Shown here piece after piece: positions 55,901 through 64,000 of a DNA stretch of 64,000 nt; positions within the stretch are counted from its first letter, which is position 1; each line of letters begins with the position of its first letter. The translations under genes and the position numbers were made by a program. The stretch is from NCBI GenBank assembly GCA_039566865.1, contig CM076962.1, forward strand, positions 6,442,743 to 6,506,742, given 5' to 3'. The DNA comes from Aurelia coerulea. Taxonomy: Eukaryota; Cnidaria; Scyphozoa; Semaeostomeae; Ulmaridae. A model generated the notes under the pieces. It was not told the DNA's origin. It did not search any database and saw only the letters and a list, made by a program, of their open reading frames with translations.

Positions 55901-56090
55901 ATCATATTTGTCAAATTTAATCAAATGCGTCAGAGTAAAAGTAACAAAGTTTAAATACGAGAAAAACTGCATTTCCAGTAATTTCTAAAAAATGAATCAT
56001 ATTTGTCAAATTTAATCAAATGCGTCAGAGTAAAAGTAACAAAGTTTAAATACGAGAAAAACTGCATTTCCAGTAATTTCTAAAAAATGA
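55901..56090 (+). repeat. 95-base exact tandem duplication
   Basis: The sequence ATCATATTTGTCAAATTTAA to TTCTAAAAAATGA at 55901-55995 is repeated immediately at 55996-56090 with no difference seen. It looks recent or an assembly artefact. Confidence 0.93.
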
Positions 56091-56844
56091 ATTCGAAGTA
56101 ATTTCCGTTACTTTTCGCAGATTGATTACAAAATGTTTTGGGCCTGGTGTATGTTTGACCTCCCTTCATTCACCTAGTATACAGACAGGTATAGTTGGTC
56201 CTTTGGCAGTAGGAAGAGATCATTCTAGCCATAGGAAACTGGACTTAGTTTTTCACATACAACTTATAAGTTCATCATTTTTATATGCAATGTCAGTCAT
56301 TGAAGGCATGCCACTAAGAAACTGACTTAATAGTTGACTGCATCAAGCTGCAGTCACTTGTCCTATGTATTTCCAGGAACTAACTTAGGCCTATTATGCC
56401 GCCGAACGAAGCGTATCCACTGTATGTATCTCTGTGGCTCTTTTTCTCGATCAGGAAAATGATGAATTGTTGAAATGATGAATCTGGAACATGTTGGCTG
56501 TTTCCGCAGCTCTCCCCGTTTACTCCACCCGCAACACAGCGTTTCCCACCGTCATGTTTCTTCGGCATGCCACTCGCCATGTTGAATATTGCCTACAGAC
56601 ATGCCTACAGACTGGTGCCTACTACTTATGACGTCATAAGAGAAAAATTTTTGTCGCACGCAAATGACTGAATGATGCAACTTTGAATGCTTATAAAAAT
56701 ATTTTGGAGTAAGATATTTGAATTTGGTTTTTTGAATATTGATGTGGACGATATGGTCTTCAATTTTAACAACAAAACAAAAGATTGATTATTTGGTTGC
56801 ATAAGCACTTTAAAGAAACTTACGAAGAGAGATATTTAGTTTAG
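56091..56844. other. stretch without recognised gene
   Basis: No ORF with a domain. Probably unique or old repeat sequence. Confidence 0.35.
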
Positions 56845-57968
56845 AAATAAGCCATGGATTAATCGTAAAATCCAAAAGATGATGCGCATCAGAGATAGAT
56901 TGTTCAGAAAGCTAAGAAGAACAATGATCCGTCTCTTATTTCTATAAAAACTTTAGAACTTGACTTGCAGTTTCTGTGAAAAAAAGTAAAGCGAGTTATT
57001 TCGACAGCTACTTTCAAAAAGACAGCAACAACATGAAACAGCTGTGGTCAGAAATTAAATCCGTTATAACTATTAAGAAATCAAGTAGTGTAAAAGTGAT
57101 AAATAAACTTAACCCAATGGTAATATTACATCAGATTCAACTGTTATTGCACACATTTTTAATAATTTTTTTTTGTGAATGCTCCTAATGGTATCACCAA
57201 GAATATTCCAAGACCTAATAAGTCACCTGTGCATTTCATGGGCAATAGCATTGGGAATTCTTTTTTTGCTTCGCCTTCAGTTCCTTTTGAAATTTCTGAT
57301 ATAATCTCTCTTCTGCAATCTGAAAAATCTTTGGGATCTAATGGTATTCTTAAGGAAACTTTGAATCTTCTATCTCGATTGATATCATTTCTATTGTCTC
57401 AAATCACAAATGAATCATTTCAATCTTGGATATTCCCAGATGAGATGAAGTTAGCTAAGGTAAACCCACTTTTCAAGAAAGGTTGTCCTCTGACAGCGTC
57501 TAGCTACAGACCCTATCTCTCTCTCTTTTCTGTCTTCAGCAAAATCTCAAATCTCAGAAAAAGTCTTTTACAAAAGCATAAAATGCGGTATACTTTGCAA
57601 TTTGGTTATCGTAATAACCATTCCATTAACCATCAACAGAGAAGCTATTTTAGCGAAGTTAGTTTAACGGATGCTATCAAGAACTTATTGGACAATAGAA
57701 AATTTGGTTGTGGAATTTTTATTGATATACAAAAGACATTTAACATTGTGAATCATGACATTCTTTTGGGGAAATTCGTACATTATGAAATTAGAGGAAC
57801 TTTCTTAAATTGGTTCAGATCTATTTCACAGATAGAAAGCAATTTGTTTCAGTGAATGGATTTGTCTCTTGCTCATTCAATGTTACCTGTGGTGTCCCAC
57901 AAGGTTCTGTCCTTGGCTACCTCCATTTCCTGATTTACATTAATGATTTACCTCATTCATCATCCTAA
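56845..57968 (+). pseudogene. LINE linker and RT, truncated
   Basis: Starts with KPWINRKIQKMMRIRDRLFR (EN-RT linker), passes through shifted frames, then 57175-57855 is open. It reads FEISDIISLLQSEKSLGSNG, WIFPDEMKLAKVNPLFKKG, ASSYRPYLSLFSVFSKI, FGYRNNHS and GIFIDIQKTFNIVNHDILL. After a shift it has VTCGVPQGSVLGYLHFLIYI and NDLPHSS. These are RT fingers and palm motifs; the YxDD box is lost because another LINE of opposite orientation begins at 57969. Confidence 0.9.
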
Positions 57969-58391
57969 CTGTTGTTGTTGTTGTTGTTGTTGTAAAGTTA
58001 TTTTGCATCGATTGTAAATAATAATCCAGTCTGTTATATACAAATGTACAAGTAAACTAATAAAAGCCGATGGACACATTAACTAATCAAAATAAAGCAA
58101 CTAAATTTTTTTCTGCATGATTTATACAATATTTACAGTAAAACGACAGGCGTTGCAGTTGCACGTAGGGCCATCCCATTGAGAAATTAAGCTTTTGAAA
58201 CTATTGAGGTTGTCTGCTGATTTTAGCTCCTCTGGTAAGCAGTTCCAAATCTGTGGTCCTAGAAACTTGAGGCTGCTTGTGCTGAAAGTAGCCTGATTTG
58301 AACTATAATGAGTCAGATTATTAGGATTTCACGATGAATAGTTTGAGGTTCTAATTTGAAAAATATATTTCATGAAGTATGGATTCAGATC
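57969..58391 (-). pseudogene. LINE RT C-terminus, 5' part beyond the LTR element
   Basis: Minus-strand LINE with a (CAA)n-type 3' tail (57971-57993 as GTT repeats). Coding: NPYFMKYIFQIRTSNYSS, FLGPQIWNCLPEELKSADNL, NSFKSLISQWDGPTCNCNAC. At 58391 it is cut by the Gypsy element; the continuation lies at 62841 onwards. Confidence 0.88.
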
Positions 58392-58526
58392 TGTAGTGGT
58401 TATGATTTATCATTATTATTATCATTACTGTATGACTTCATGTGCCTGCGCATATGATTTGAATTTATTCTTATACTATGCAATCTCCCAAACGCACGTG
58501 TTTATCTCTGACTTACGAAGTCTACA
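58392..58526 (+). repeat. 5' LTR
   Basis: 135 bases, TGTAGTGG...GTCTACA, beginning TG and ending CA. No difference from the 3' LTR found by eye. Confidence 0.95.
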
Positions 58527-58527
58527 A

Positions 58528-58545
58528 TGGCGACGAGTTAAAAGG
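58528..58545 (+). other. primer-binding site
   Basis: TGGCGACGAGTTAAAAGG starts one base after the LTR, the position and TGG start expected for annealing of a tRNA 3' CCA. The tRNA is not identified. Confidence 0.75.
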
Positions 58546-58565
58546 AAAAAGAAGAGAAACGAAAG

Positions 58566-61493
58566 ATGGCCGCAGCAAATAACATAAATCCTATGCCTGT
58601 CTTCGAACCAAAAAGTGATATCACAAACACAGGAGCTCGCTGGACAAACTGGCTGGAGAGATTTCAAACGTATTTGCTTGCCGCAGACATCACAGAACCA
58701 AAGAGACAACGAGCTTTGCTTTTGTATCAAGCTGGACCCGAAGTTTACAATATTTTCAAAACTCTACCTGATACAGGAGAGGAGAAAGACTACAAAAAAG
58801 CTGTTGATGCCTTAACTAATCACTTCGAGCCAGACAAGAATCAAATCTTCGAAATTTACAATTTTCGTCAGGCAACACAAAAGACAGAGGCGACTATTGA
58901 TGAATTTCACACGCGACTTCGCACCCTTGCAAAACATTGCAAATTTCACGACGAGGACTTCGAACTTAAGATGCAGATCACGTGTAATGGAAAGTCAGCT
59001 CGACTTAGGAGAAAAGCCCTCCGAGAACCAGATTACAAGCTTGCAGACATGCTGATCGATGGCAGAAAAGCTGAAATGAGCTCTGCTCAAGCGTCTGGTA
59101 TGGAAGAAAGTTTCCAAGAGTTGCACGTCAAAGAAATCCGTACAGAAAATACCTGTTACAAATGTGGATTCAGTTATCCTCACAAAAACAAACCATGCCC
59201 AGCAAAACATGCAGTTTGCTCTTCATGTGGCCTCATTGGACATTTTGCAAAACTCTGTCGTAAGAAACAAGAAACGCCTCAGAGGAAACCCCTCCAAAGT
59301 AAAGAGCCACAAACGTCAACACGACCAAAGAAAGAGTCAAATTTTGTGAAGGGAAAACGTAGACAGCGAAAAGCTCATGCCATTATACAGGATCAGAGTG
59401 ATTTATCAAGCTCTTCTGATAATGAATATGCCTATGCAGTGGATAGAGAAAATAGAGTTTCCACAGAAACCCAACTGAAATTGAATGATTCGTTCGATTT
59501 AACATTTCTAGTGGATACGGGGGCAACCGTTAACATAATTGATTCCAAGACCTATGAAAGTTTGCAACATCAAATAAAGCTAGAACCAGCTAAGACCAAA
59601 ATATTTGCATATGGATCTTCGACACCACTTCCATTGAAAGGCCGTTTTAGTGCCATGAATGAGTCAAAATCGCGTTACACAATTTCGCAATTTTATGTCA
59701 TCGAAGGATCCGGGGGTAATTTACTAAGTGGAAAAACTGCCCACGAACTGACGCTAATCCAGTTAGTACACAAAGTCCATGAAAAGCAAACATCTGATTC
59801 AAAGAGTGGAATTACAACTGATCACAAAGAAGCCACAGAAAAGAAAACAAACATCCTTGCCAGCACAGACGGAAATATTCAACGACTTTTGAATAAATAT
59901 CGAAATGTTTTTGAAAGGGAAGGAAAATTGAAAGGACAGAGAGTAAAATTACACATAAGAGACGATGTGAATCCGGTAATGCAACCACAAAGGCGTATAC
60001 CTTACCATATGAGAAAAGCAGTCTCAAAAGAGCTAAAGAAACTTACTGAACAGGACATCATAGAGAAGGTTATTGATCAGCCGACGCCCTGGGTTTCACC
60101 TATCGTGTGTATTCCTAAGAAAGATGGGGGAACACGTATATGTGTGGATATGCGAGAAGCAAACAATGCAATAAAAAGAGAAAGACACCTTATGCCGACC
60201 CTAAATGATTTCAAAGCTGCAGTAAATGGAGCAAAATACTTTTCCAAAATCGATTTAAAACAGGCCTATCACCAGGTTGAATTAGAGCCTGAAAGCCGCT
60301 TTATCACTACATTCTCTACGCACGAAGGAATTTACCAGTATAAAAGACTTAACTACGGTACATCTAGTGCAGCAGAAGTATTTCAAAATATTCTGCAACG
60401 AAATTTGAGTGACATTCAAGGGGTAAAGAATATCGCAGACGATATCATCATCTTTGGAAAAGATAGAAAAGAGCACGACATAGCATTGGAAGCTTGCCTA
60501 AAACGCCTCTCAGATCTAAACATCAAAGCAAAAGGAGAAAAATGCAAGTTTCTTCAACAAGAAATAAAATTTTATGGTCTAATTTTTACAGAAAAAGGTA
60601 CCAGACCTGACCCAGAGAGAGTCAAACATCTGTTGGACACTGCACTGCCAAAGAATGCATCTGAAGTGCGCAGTTTCCTTGGAATGGCGAACACTTGTAG
60701 TGACTATATTCCAAACTATGCCACATTGACACAACCGCTTCGAGAGTTGACAAAGAAGAACAATACTTTCAAATGGACTATAGTAGAACAAAGAGCATTT
60801 AACCAGCTGAAAAAGAAACTTACACAATCACCTGTAATTGCCTACTTTGACACAAAGAAACACAGTGTGTTAATTGTAGATGGATCACAAAACGCCGTTG
60901 GTGCTATTTTAGCCCAAAGAGAAAAAGATGGGGCACAGTATAAAATTGTCTCATATGCGAGTAGAGCACTCACTCCAGTTGAGAGCAGATATTCACAGAC
61001 CGATATAGAAGGCCTTGCTTTAGTCTGGGGGATAGAGCATTTTCGCATATTTCTCCTTGGCAAAGAATTTGATGTCATCACCGACCATAAGGCCTTAGAG
61101 TCTATCTTCAATAATGCTAGATCCAAGCCACCAGCACGCATAGAAAGATGGGTTTTAAGACTTCAACCTTATAACTTTCGTGTCATATATAAGAAAGGAT
61201 CACAAAATGAAGCTGACTATTTGAGTCGACATCCGATCAACAAGAGTCAGTCAGAAAGTAACGAAGAACAAATAGCCGAAGAATATGTGAACTATATCAT
61301 AGAAAATACAGTTCCAAAAACAATGACACTTGAGGAAGTCAAAGAGGCCACACGTAAAGATGAAGTGTTACAAAAAGTTCAGAAAGCTATCGAATCAGGA
61401 ACATGGGATACAAAAGATTCAGGGCTTCAGCCATACAAGAGATGTGCAGAAGAACTAACAGTAAATAACACCAAAGATATTATCATGAGATGA
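58566..61493 (+). CDS. gag-protease-RT-RNase H polyprotein, ended by early TGA
   Basis: 975 codons from ATG 58566 (AAGATGGC). Gag: capsid-like helix region (WTNWLERFQTYLLAADI; FRQATQKTEATIDEFHTRLR). Two zinc knuckles follow at residues 197-211 (C-x2-C-x5-H-x4-C) and 218-231 (C-x2-C-x4-H-x4-C). Aspartic protease: FLVDTGATVNII, Asp317. RT: CIPKKDGGTRICVDMREANN, FSKIDLKQAYHQVELE, and catalytic box NIADDIIIF with Asp625-Asp626 (Ile-Ala in place of Tyr-Val is seen in this clade). RNase H: LIVDGSQNAVGAILAQ (Asp772), TDIEGLALVWGIEHF, DHKALESIF. The frame ends at TGA 61491-61493. The integrase frame follows in the same register six bases later, so the TGA is an internal stop in what should be one polyprotein. 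Confidence 0.95.
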   Translation: MAAANNINPMPVFEPKSDITNTGARWTNWLERFQTYLLAADITEPKRQRALLLYQAGPEVYNIFKTLPDTGEEKDYKKAVDALTNHFEPDKNQIFEIYNFRQATQKTEATIDEFHTRLRTLAKHCKFHDEDFELKMQITCNGKSARLRRKALREPDYKLADMLIDGRKAEMSSAQASGMEESFQELHVKEIRTENTCYKCGFSYPHKNKPCPAKHAVCSSCGLIGHFAKLCRKKQETPQRKPLQSKEPQTSTRPKKESNFVKGKRRQRKAHAIIQDQSDLSSSSDNEYAYAVDRENRVSTETQLKLNDSFDLTFLVDTGATVNIIDSKTYESLQHQIKLEPAKTKIFAYGSSTPLPLKGRFSAMNESKSRYTISQFYVIEGSGGNLLSGKTAHELTLIQLVHKVHEKQTSDSKSGITTDHKEATEKKTNILASTDGNIQRLLNKYRNVFEREGKLKGQRVKLHIRDDVNPVMQPQRRIPYHMRKAVSKELKKLTEQDIIEKVIDQPTPWVSPIVCIPKKDGGTRICVDMREANNAIKRERHLMPTLNDFKAAVNGAKYFSKIDLKQAYHQVELEPESRFITTFSTHEGIYQYKRLNYGTSSAAEVFQNILQRNLSDIQGVKNIADDIIIFGKDRKEHDIALEACLKRLSDLNIKAKGEKCKFLQQEIKFYGLIFTEKGTRPDPERVKHLLDTALPKNASEVRSFLGMANTCSDYIPNYATLTQPLRELTKKNNTFKWTIVEQRAFNQLKKKLTQSPVIAYFDTKKHSVLIVDGSQNAVGAILAQREKDGAQYKIVSYASRALTPVESRYSQTDIEGLALVWGIEHFRIFLLGKEFDVITDHKALESIFNNARSKPPARIERWVLRLQPYNFRVIYKKGSQNEADYLSRHPINKSQSESNEEQIAEEYVNYIIENTVPKTMTLEEVKEATRKDEVLQKVQKAIESGTWDTKDSGLQPYKRCAEELTVNNTKDIIMR

Positions 61494-61499
61494 TGTAGA

Positions 61500-62642
61500 A
61501 TGGTTATTCCTAAAAGCCTTCAAAATAGAGCAACAAAGCTAGGCCATGTAGGACACCAGGGAATAGAAAAGACAAAAAGTCTAATCAGAGAAAAAATCTG
61601 GTTTCCCAAACTGGATAACAAAGTTCGCGAAATAGTCGAAAATTGTGTCGCATGTCAAGCCGTCGGAAATGCTAATTCACCTGAACCAATGCAGATAACT
61701 CCAACAGTAGACATTCCATGGCATACCGTAGCAATTGACTTTCATGGACCAATTAAAAATACACAACAATATCTATTGGTAGTAACTGACCTTTATTCAA
61801 AATTCCCAGAAATCGAAATCGTTAATTCTACAGCTGCACCGGCAGTAATTCCGAAGCTAGACCGTATATTTGCAACACATGGTATTCCAGTTAAACTAAA
61901 GACAGACAATGGACCTCCATTTAATGGAAATGAATTCGAGAGATACACTAAAGCCTTAGGTATGGAGTGGAAACCAAGTACACCACTCTGGCCTCAAGGA
62001 AATTCGAACGTCCAAAGCTTAATGAAACCAATCGGTAAAGTGTTACAAACAGCACAGCTAGAAGGAAAGAACTGGAAACAAGAACTCCAAAGATTTCTGT
62101 TGACATACCGAACAACTCCGCATGTAACAACTAAAGTACCTCCATGTGAACTTTTATTCAACAGAACAATTCGAGGACAACTCCCTGAATTACCAACAAA
62201 GAAGGTACTAAATAAGCATAAGCAAGCAAAGGAAAACATCGAGAAAAAGAAAGAACAAAACAAAGAATACTATGACAAGAAACATAATGCGAAAGAGTCA
62301 GAGATAAAAGAGGGAGATACAGTTATTTGTCTACAAAAGAGAACAAGTAAGCTAGTACCAAAGTTCAGCCCCGAAAGATTCATTGTACATGAGCGAAAAG
62401 GAACAAAAATAGTCGCGAAAAATCAACGACATATTATAACACGAAATGTATCGCATTTCAAGAAAGTTCCAACAGCGGAAAGATACGACAATGAAGAGGA
62501 AGACATCAGTGACAATGAAAGAGGGAAAGGAGAGAAGGAACAAGAAAAGAATCAAGTCGATGATAGACCTAGGAGATCACAGAGATCCAAGATTCCTGTA
62601 GCGAGATTTGGATTTACAGTACCATCGAACTTGAAAGTGTGA
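61500..62642 (+). CDS. integrase part of the polyprotein, after in-frame TGA
   Basis: 380 codons in the same frame as the upstream ORF. It has an HHCC zinc-binding domain (HVGHQGIEKTK; ENCVACQAVG), then the catalytic core: TVAIDFHGPI with Asp80, KTDNGPPFNG with Asp136, and PQGNSNVQSLMK. The residue 36 positions after Asp136, where DDE integrases have Glu, is Gln172 (codon CAA at 62013). Downstream are TYRTTPHVTTKVPPCELLF and a GPY-like basic C-terminal region (EGDTVICLQKRTSKLVPKF). Length is complete. With the internal TGA and the changed catalytic residue this copy is probably not autonomous; its presence as a young insert suggests help in trans or very recent mutation. Confidence 0.93.
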   Translation: MVIPKSLQNRATKLGHVGHQGIEKTKSLIREKIWFPKLDNKVREIVENCVACQAVGNANSPEPMQITPTVDIPWHTVAIDFHGPIKNTQQYLLVVTDLYSKFPEIEIVNSTAAPAVIPKLDRIFATHGIPVKLKTDNGPPFNGNEFERYTKALGMEWKPSTPLWPQGNSNVQSLMKPIGKVLQTAQLEGKNWKQELQRFLLTYRTTPHVTTKVPPCELLFNRTIRGQLPELPTKKVLNKHKQAKENIEKKKEQNKEYYDKKHNAKESEIKEGDTVICLQKRTSKLVPKFSPERFIVHERKGTKIVAKNQRHIITRNVSHFKKVPTAERYDNEEEDISDNERGKGEKEQEKNQVDDRPRRSQRSKIPVARFGFTVPSNLKV

Positions 62643-62690
62643 ACTGCTCAGAACTTTGAGAACTATGAACATGGACGTGTCGATAAAATC

Positions 62691-62705
62691 TAAAAAGGGG
62701 AGCAT
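62691..62705 (+). other. polypurine tract
   Basis: AAAAAGGGGAGCAT lies directly before the 3' LTR, the usual primer for plus-strand DNA synthesis. Confidence 0.8.
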
Positions 62706-62840
62706 TGTAGTGGTTATGATTTATCATTATTATTATCATTACTGTATGACTTCATGTGCCTGCGCATATGATTTGAATTTATTCTTATACTATGCAATCT
62801 CCCAAACGCACGTGTTTATCTCTGACTTACGAAGTCTACA
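62706..62840 (+). repeat. 3' LTR
   Basis: 135 bases, same sequence as 58392-58526 by eye, followed by the AGATC target duplication. Confidence 0.95.
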
Positions 62841-62845
62841 AGATC

Positions 62846-63270
62846 ATTCAAAGTTTTAAATATGTCCAAAGAAAGAGATGTAAGTCGGGAGACCTGCATC
62901 GTACAGTAGCCTGATTTGAACTATAATGAGTCAGATTATTAGGATTTCGCGATGAATAGTTTGAGGTTCTAATTTGAAAAATATAGTTCATGAAGTATGG
63001 ATTCAGATCATTCAAAGCTTTAAAAATGTCCAAAGAAAGAGATGTAAGTCGGGAGACCTGCATCGTACAGTAGCCTGATTTGAACTATAATGAGTCAGAT
63101 TATTAGGATTTCGCGATGAATAGTTTGAGGTTCTAATTTGAAAAATATAGTTCATGAAGTATGGATTCAGATCATTCAAAGTTTTAAATATGTCCAAAGA
63201 AAGAGATGTAAGTCGGGAGACCTGCATCGTACAGTAGCCTGATTTGAACTATAATGAGTCATATTTACTT
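62846..63270 (-). repeat. tandem 164-base repeats of a LINE coding segment
   Basis: Continuation of the LINE cut by the LTR element. The segment ATCATTCAAAG...GGATTCAG (start 62844) recurs at about 63008 and 63172, a period of 164. Each unit encodes, on the minus strand, NPYFMNYIFQIRTSNYSSRN and NLTHYSSNQATVRCRSPD. The period is not a multiple of three, so the array is a DNA-level duplication. Confidence 0.9.
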
Positions 63271-63284
63271 CTCTTAGATTTACT

Positions 63285-63520
63285 TATAGTTCAAATCAGG
63301 CTTACATCTCTTTCTTTGGTCATATTTAAAGCTTTGAATGATCTGAATCCATACTTCATGAACTATATTTTTCAAATTAGAACCTCAAACTATTCATCGC
63401 GAAATCCTAATAATCTGACTCATTATAGTTCATATCAGGCTACTGTACGATGCAGGTCTCCCGACTTAAATCTCTTTCTTTGGACATTTTTAAAGCTTTG
63501 AATGATCTGAATCCATATTA
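63285..63520 (+). repeat. inverted copy of the LINE segment
   Basis: The same segment in plus orientation (ALNDLNPYFMNYIFQIRTSN readable). It forms a large inverted repeat with the array at 62846-63270; the centre is near 63262-63290. Confidence 0.88.
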
Positions 63521-63559
63521 TTATTTATTATTTTATTATTTCTTTATTTTAATAGGCTA

Positions 63560-64000
63560 ATTTAAAAGAATAGCTACAATACAGCTAATTAAGGCCTACT
63601 TTAAAAATATTACAGATACTAAAACAAATTCATAAAAAAGAAATGTACAATCCGTGTATATTTACAAAAAGATTATATGATAAAAGCATCTATCCTGTTA
63701 GGAACCCCACTTTAGGAATATAAATCTTGCAGAGCCTACAGTTGCATTAATCACCTTTCCAGCATCTAATTCGTTTTTTGAAAATAGGAAGGGTATTGGA
63801 TTGTTTTATTTCTAGCGGTAATAGTTGCCACAGTTTATTTCCAAGGTAGGTTATGCTCTCAATTCCAAATGACGTAGTCCGTACCTTTGGAAGTTGAGCA
63901 TCATTGCCACGCCTTAGATTGTAGCTAATATTTCGTTCCGTGAAAATATCCTTCATGAAAGGTGGGTTTAGATCGAATTTGGTTTTATACATTTCTGTCA
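63560..64000 (-). pseudogene. LINE RT C-terminus, running off the window
   Basis: Open from the right edge: KTKFDLNPPFMKDIFTERNI, SYNLRRGNDAQLPKV, FGIESITYLGNKLWQLLPLE and FKKRIRCWKGD, then a stop and CNCRLCKIYIPKVGF. This is the RT C-terminus of the same broad type as 57969, with the CxCxxC ending. The 3' untranslated end is AT-rich and blends into TTATT repeats at 63515-63555. Confidence 0.88.

Larger units (their letters stand above)
58392..62840 (+). mobile_element. full-length Gypsy (Mag-like) LTR retrotransposon
   Basis: 4449 bases with 135-base LTRs, target duplication AGATC (58387-58391, 62841-62845), primer-binding site, polypurine tract and a gag-pol coding region in the order gag, protease, RT, RNase H, integrase. 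Domain order identifies Gypsy/Ty3. Short LTRs, the single gag-pol frame and a TGGCGACGAG primer site resemble Mag/C-type elements (inference). It interrupts a minus-strand LINE. LTRs look identical, so insertion was recent. Confidence 0.97.

Overview
This is a eukaryotic, intron-containing, AT-rich window built almost entirely from transposable elements of many classes. The mix (Mag-like Gypsy LTR element, Penelope-like RT with GIY-YIG nuclease, two-gene PIF/Harbinger element, several Jockey/CR1/L2-like LINEs and a dense set of MITEs) suggests a marine invertebrate. By inference from general familiarity with these families it fits an anthozoan cnidarian best; the species cannot be told from sequence alone. 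The only convincing host sequence is one terminal exon of a TPR protein (4612-5187, TTC17-like). A decayed zinc-finger-like gene (2385-4209, minus), a 96-base open exon at the left edge and a 78-codon ORF at 34321 are weaker candidates.

Layout. 0.4-2.4 kb: LINE RT remnant and a mariner-type MITE fragment. 2.4-5.2 kb: broken zinc-finger-like gene split by a TA-flanked MITE, then the TPR exon. 5.2-13.5 kb: a large repeat present in both orientations with a 7-bp minisatellite in each copy; between and inside them sit inverted-repeat elements, a mariner-type element whose empty site survives next to it, and a hAT-type MITE holding a LINE 3' end. 14.8-21.7 kb: a region with matching inverted ends, holding a LINE endonuclease gene cut by a 3.1-kb palindrome and a 301-bp TTAA MITE. 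22.9-23.7 kb: piggyBac-type MITE. 24.5-28.0 kb: a near-complete Harbinger transposon with transposase (plus) and MADF protein (minus), convergent. 28-33 kb: LINE, mariner-type, hAT-type and Penelope pieces, with another piggyBac-type MITE. 37.2-45.4 kb: a TIR element cut off by two consecutive multi-kb palindromes, the second inside Penelope DNA. 45.5-48.2 kb: nested LINE, MITE and mariner insertions with readable target-site duplications. 48.4-52.1 kb: long inverted repeat around a hAT transposase tail. 52-58.4 kb: LINE fragments, a complete copy of the 37-kb TIR element and a short array of ATTGCGCAAT palindromes. 58.4-62.8 kb: a full-length Gypsy/Mag-like LTR retrotransposon with identical-looking 135-bp LTRs and a 5-bp target duplication. 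62.8-64 kb: LINE C-terminal pieces, partly tandemly repeated.

No operon-like logic applies. The functional units are the Harbinger pair and the LTR element (gag, protease, RT, RNase H, integrase). The LTR element looks young but carries an in-frame TGA and a Gln at the integrase catalytic Glu position. Nested insertions give a partial relative chronology. No rRNA, tRNA or CRISPR array was recognised; tRNAs were not searched exhaustively.
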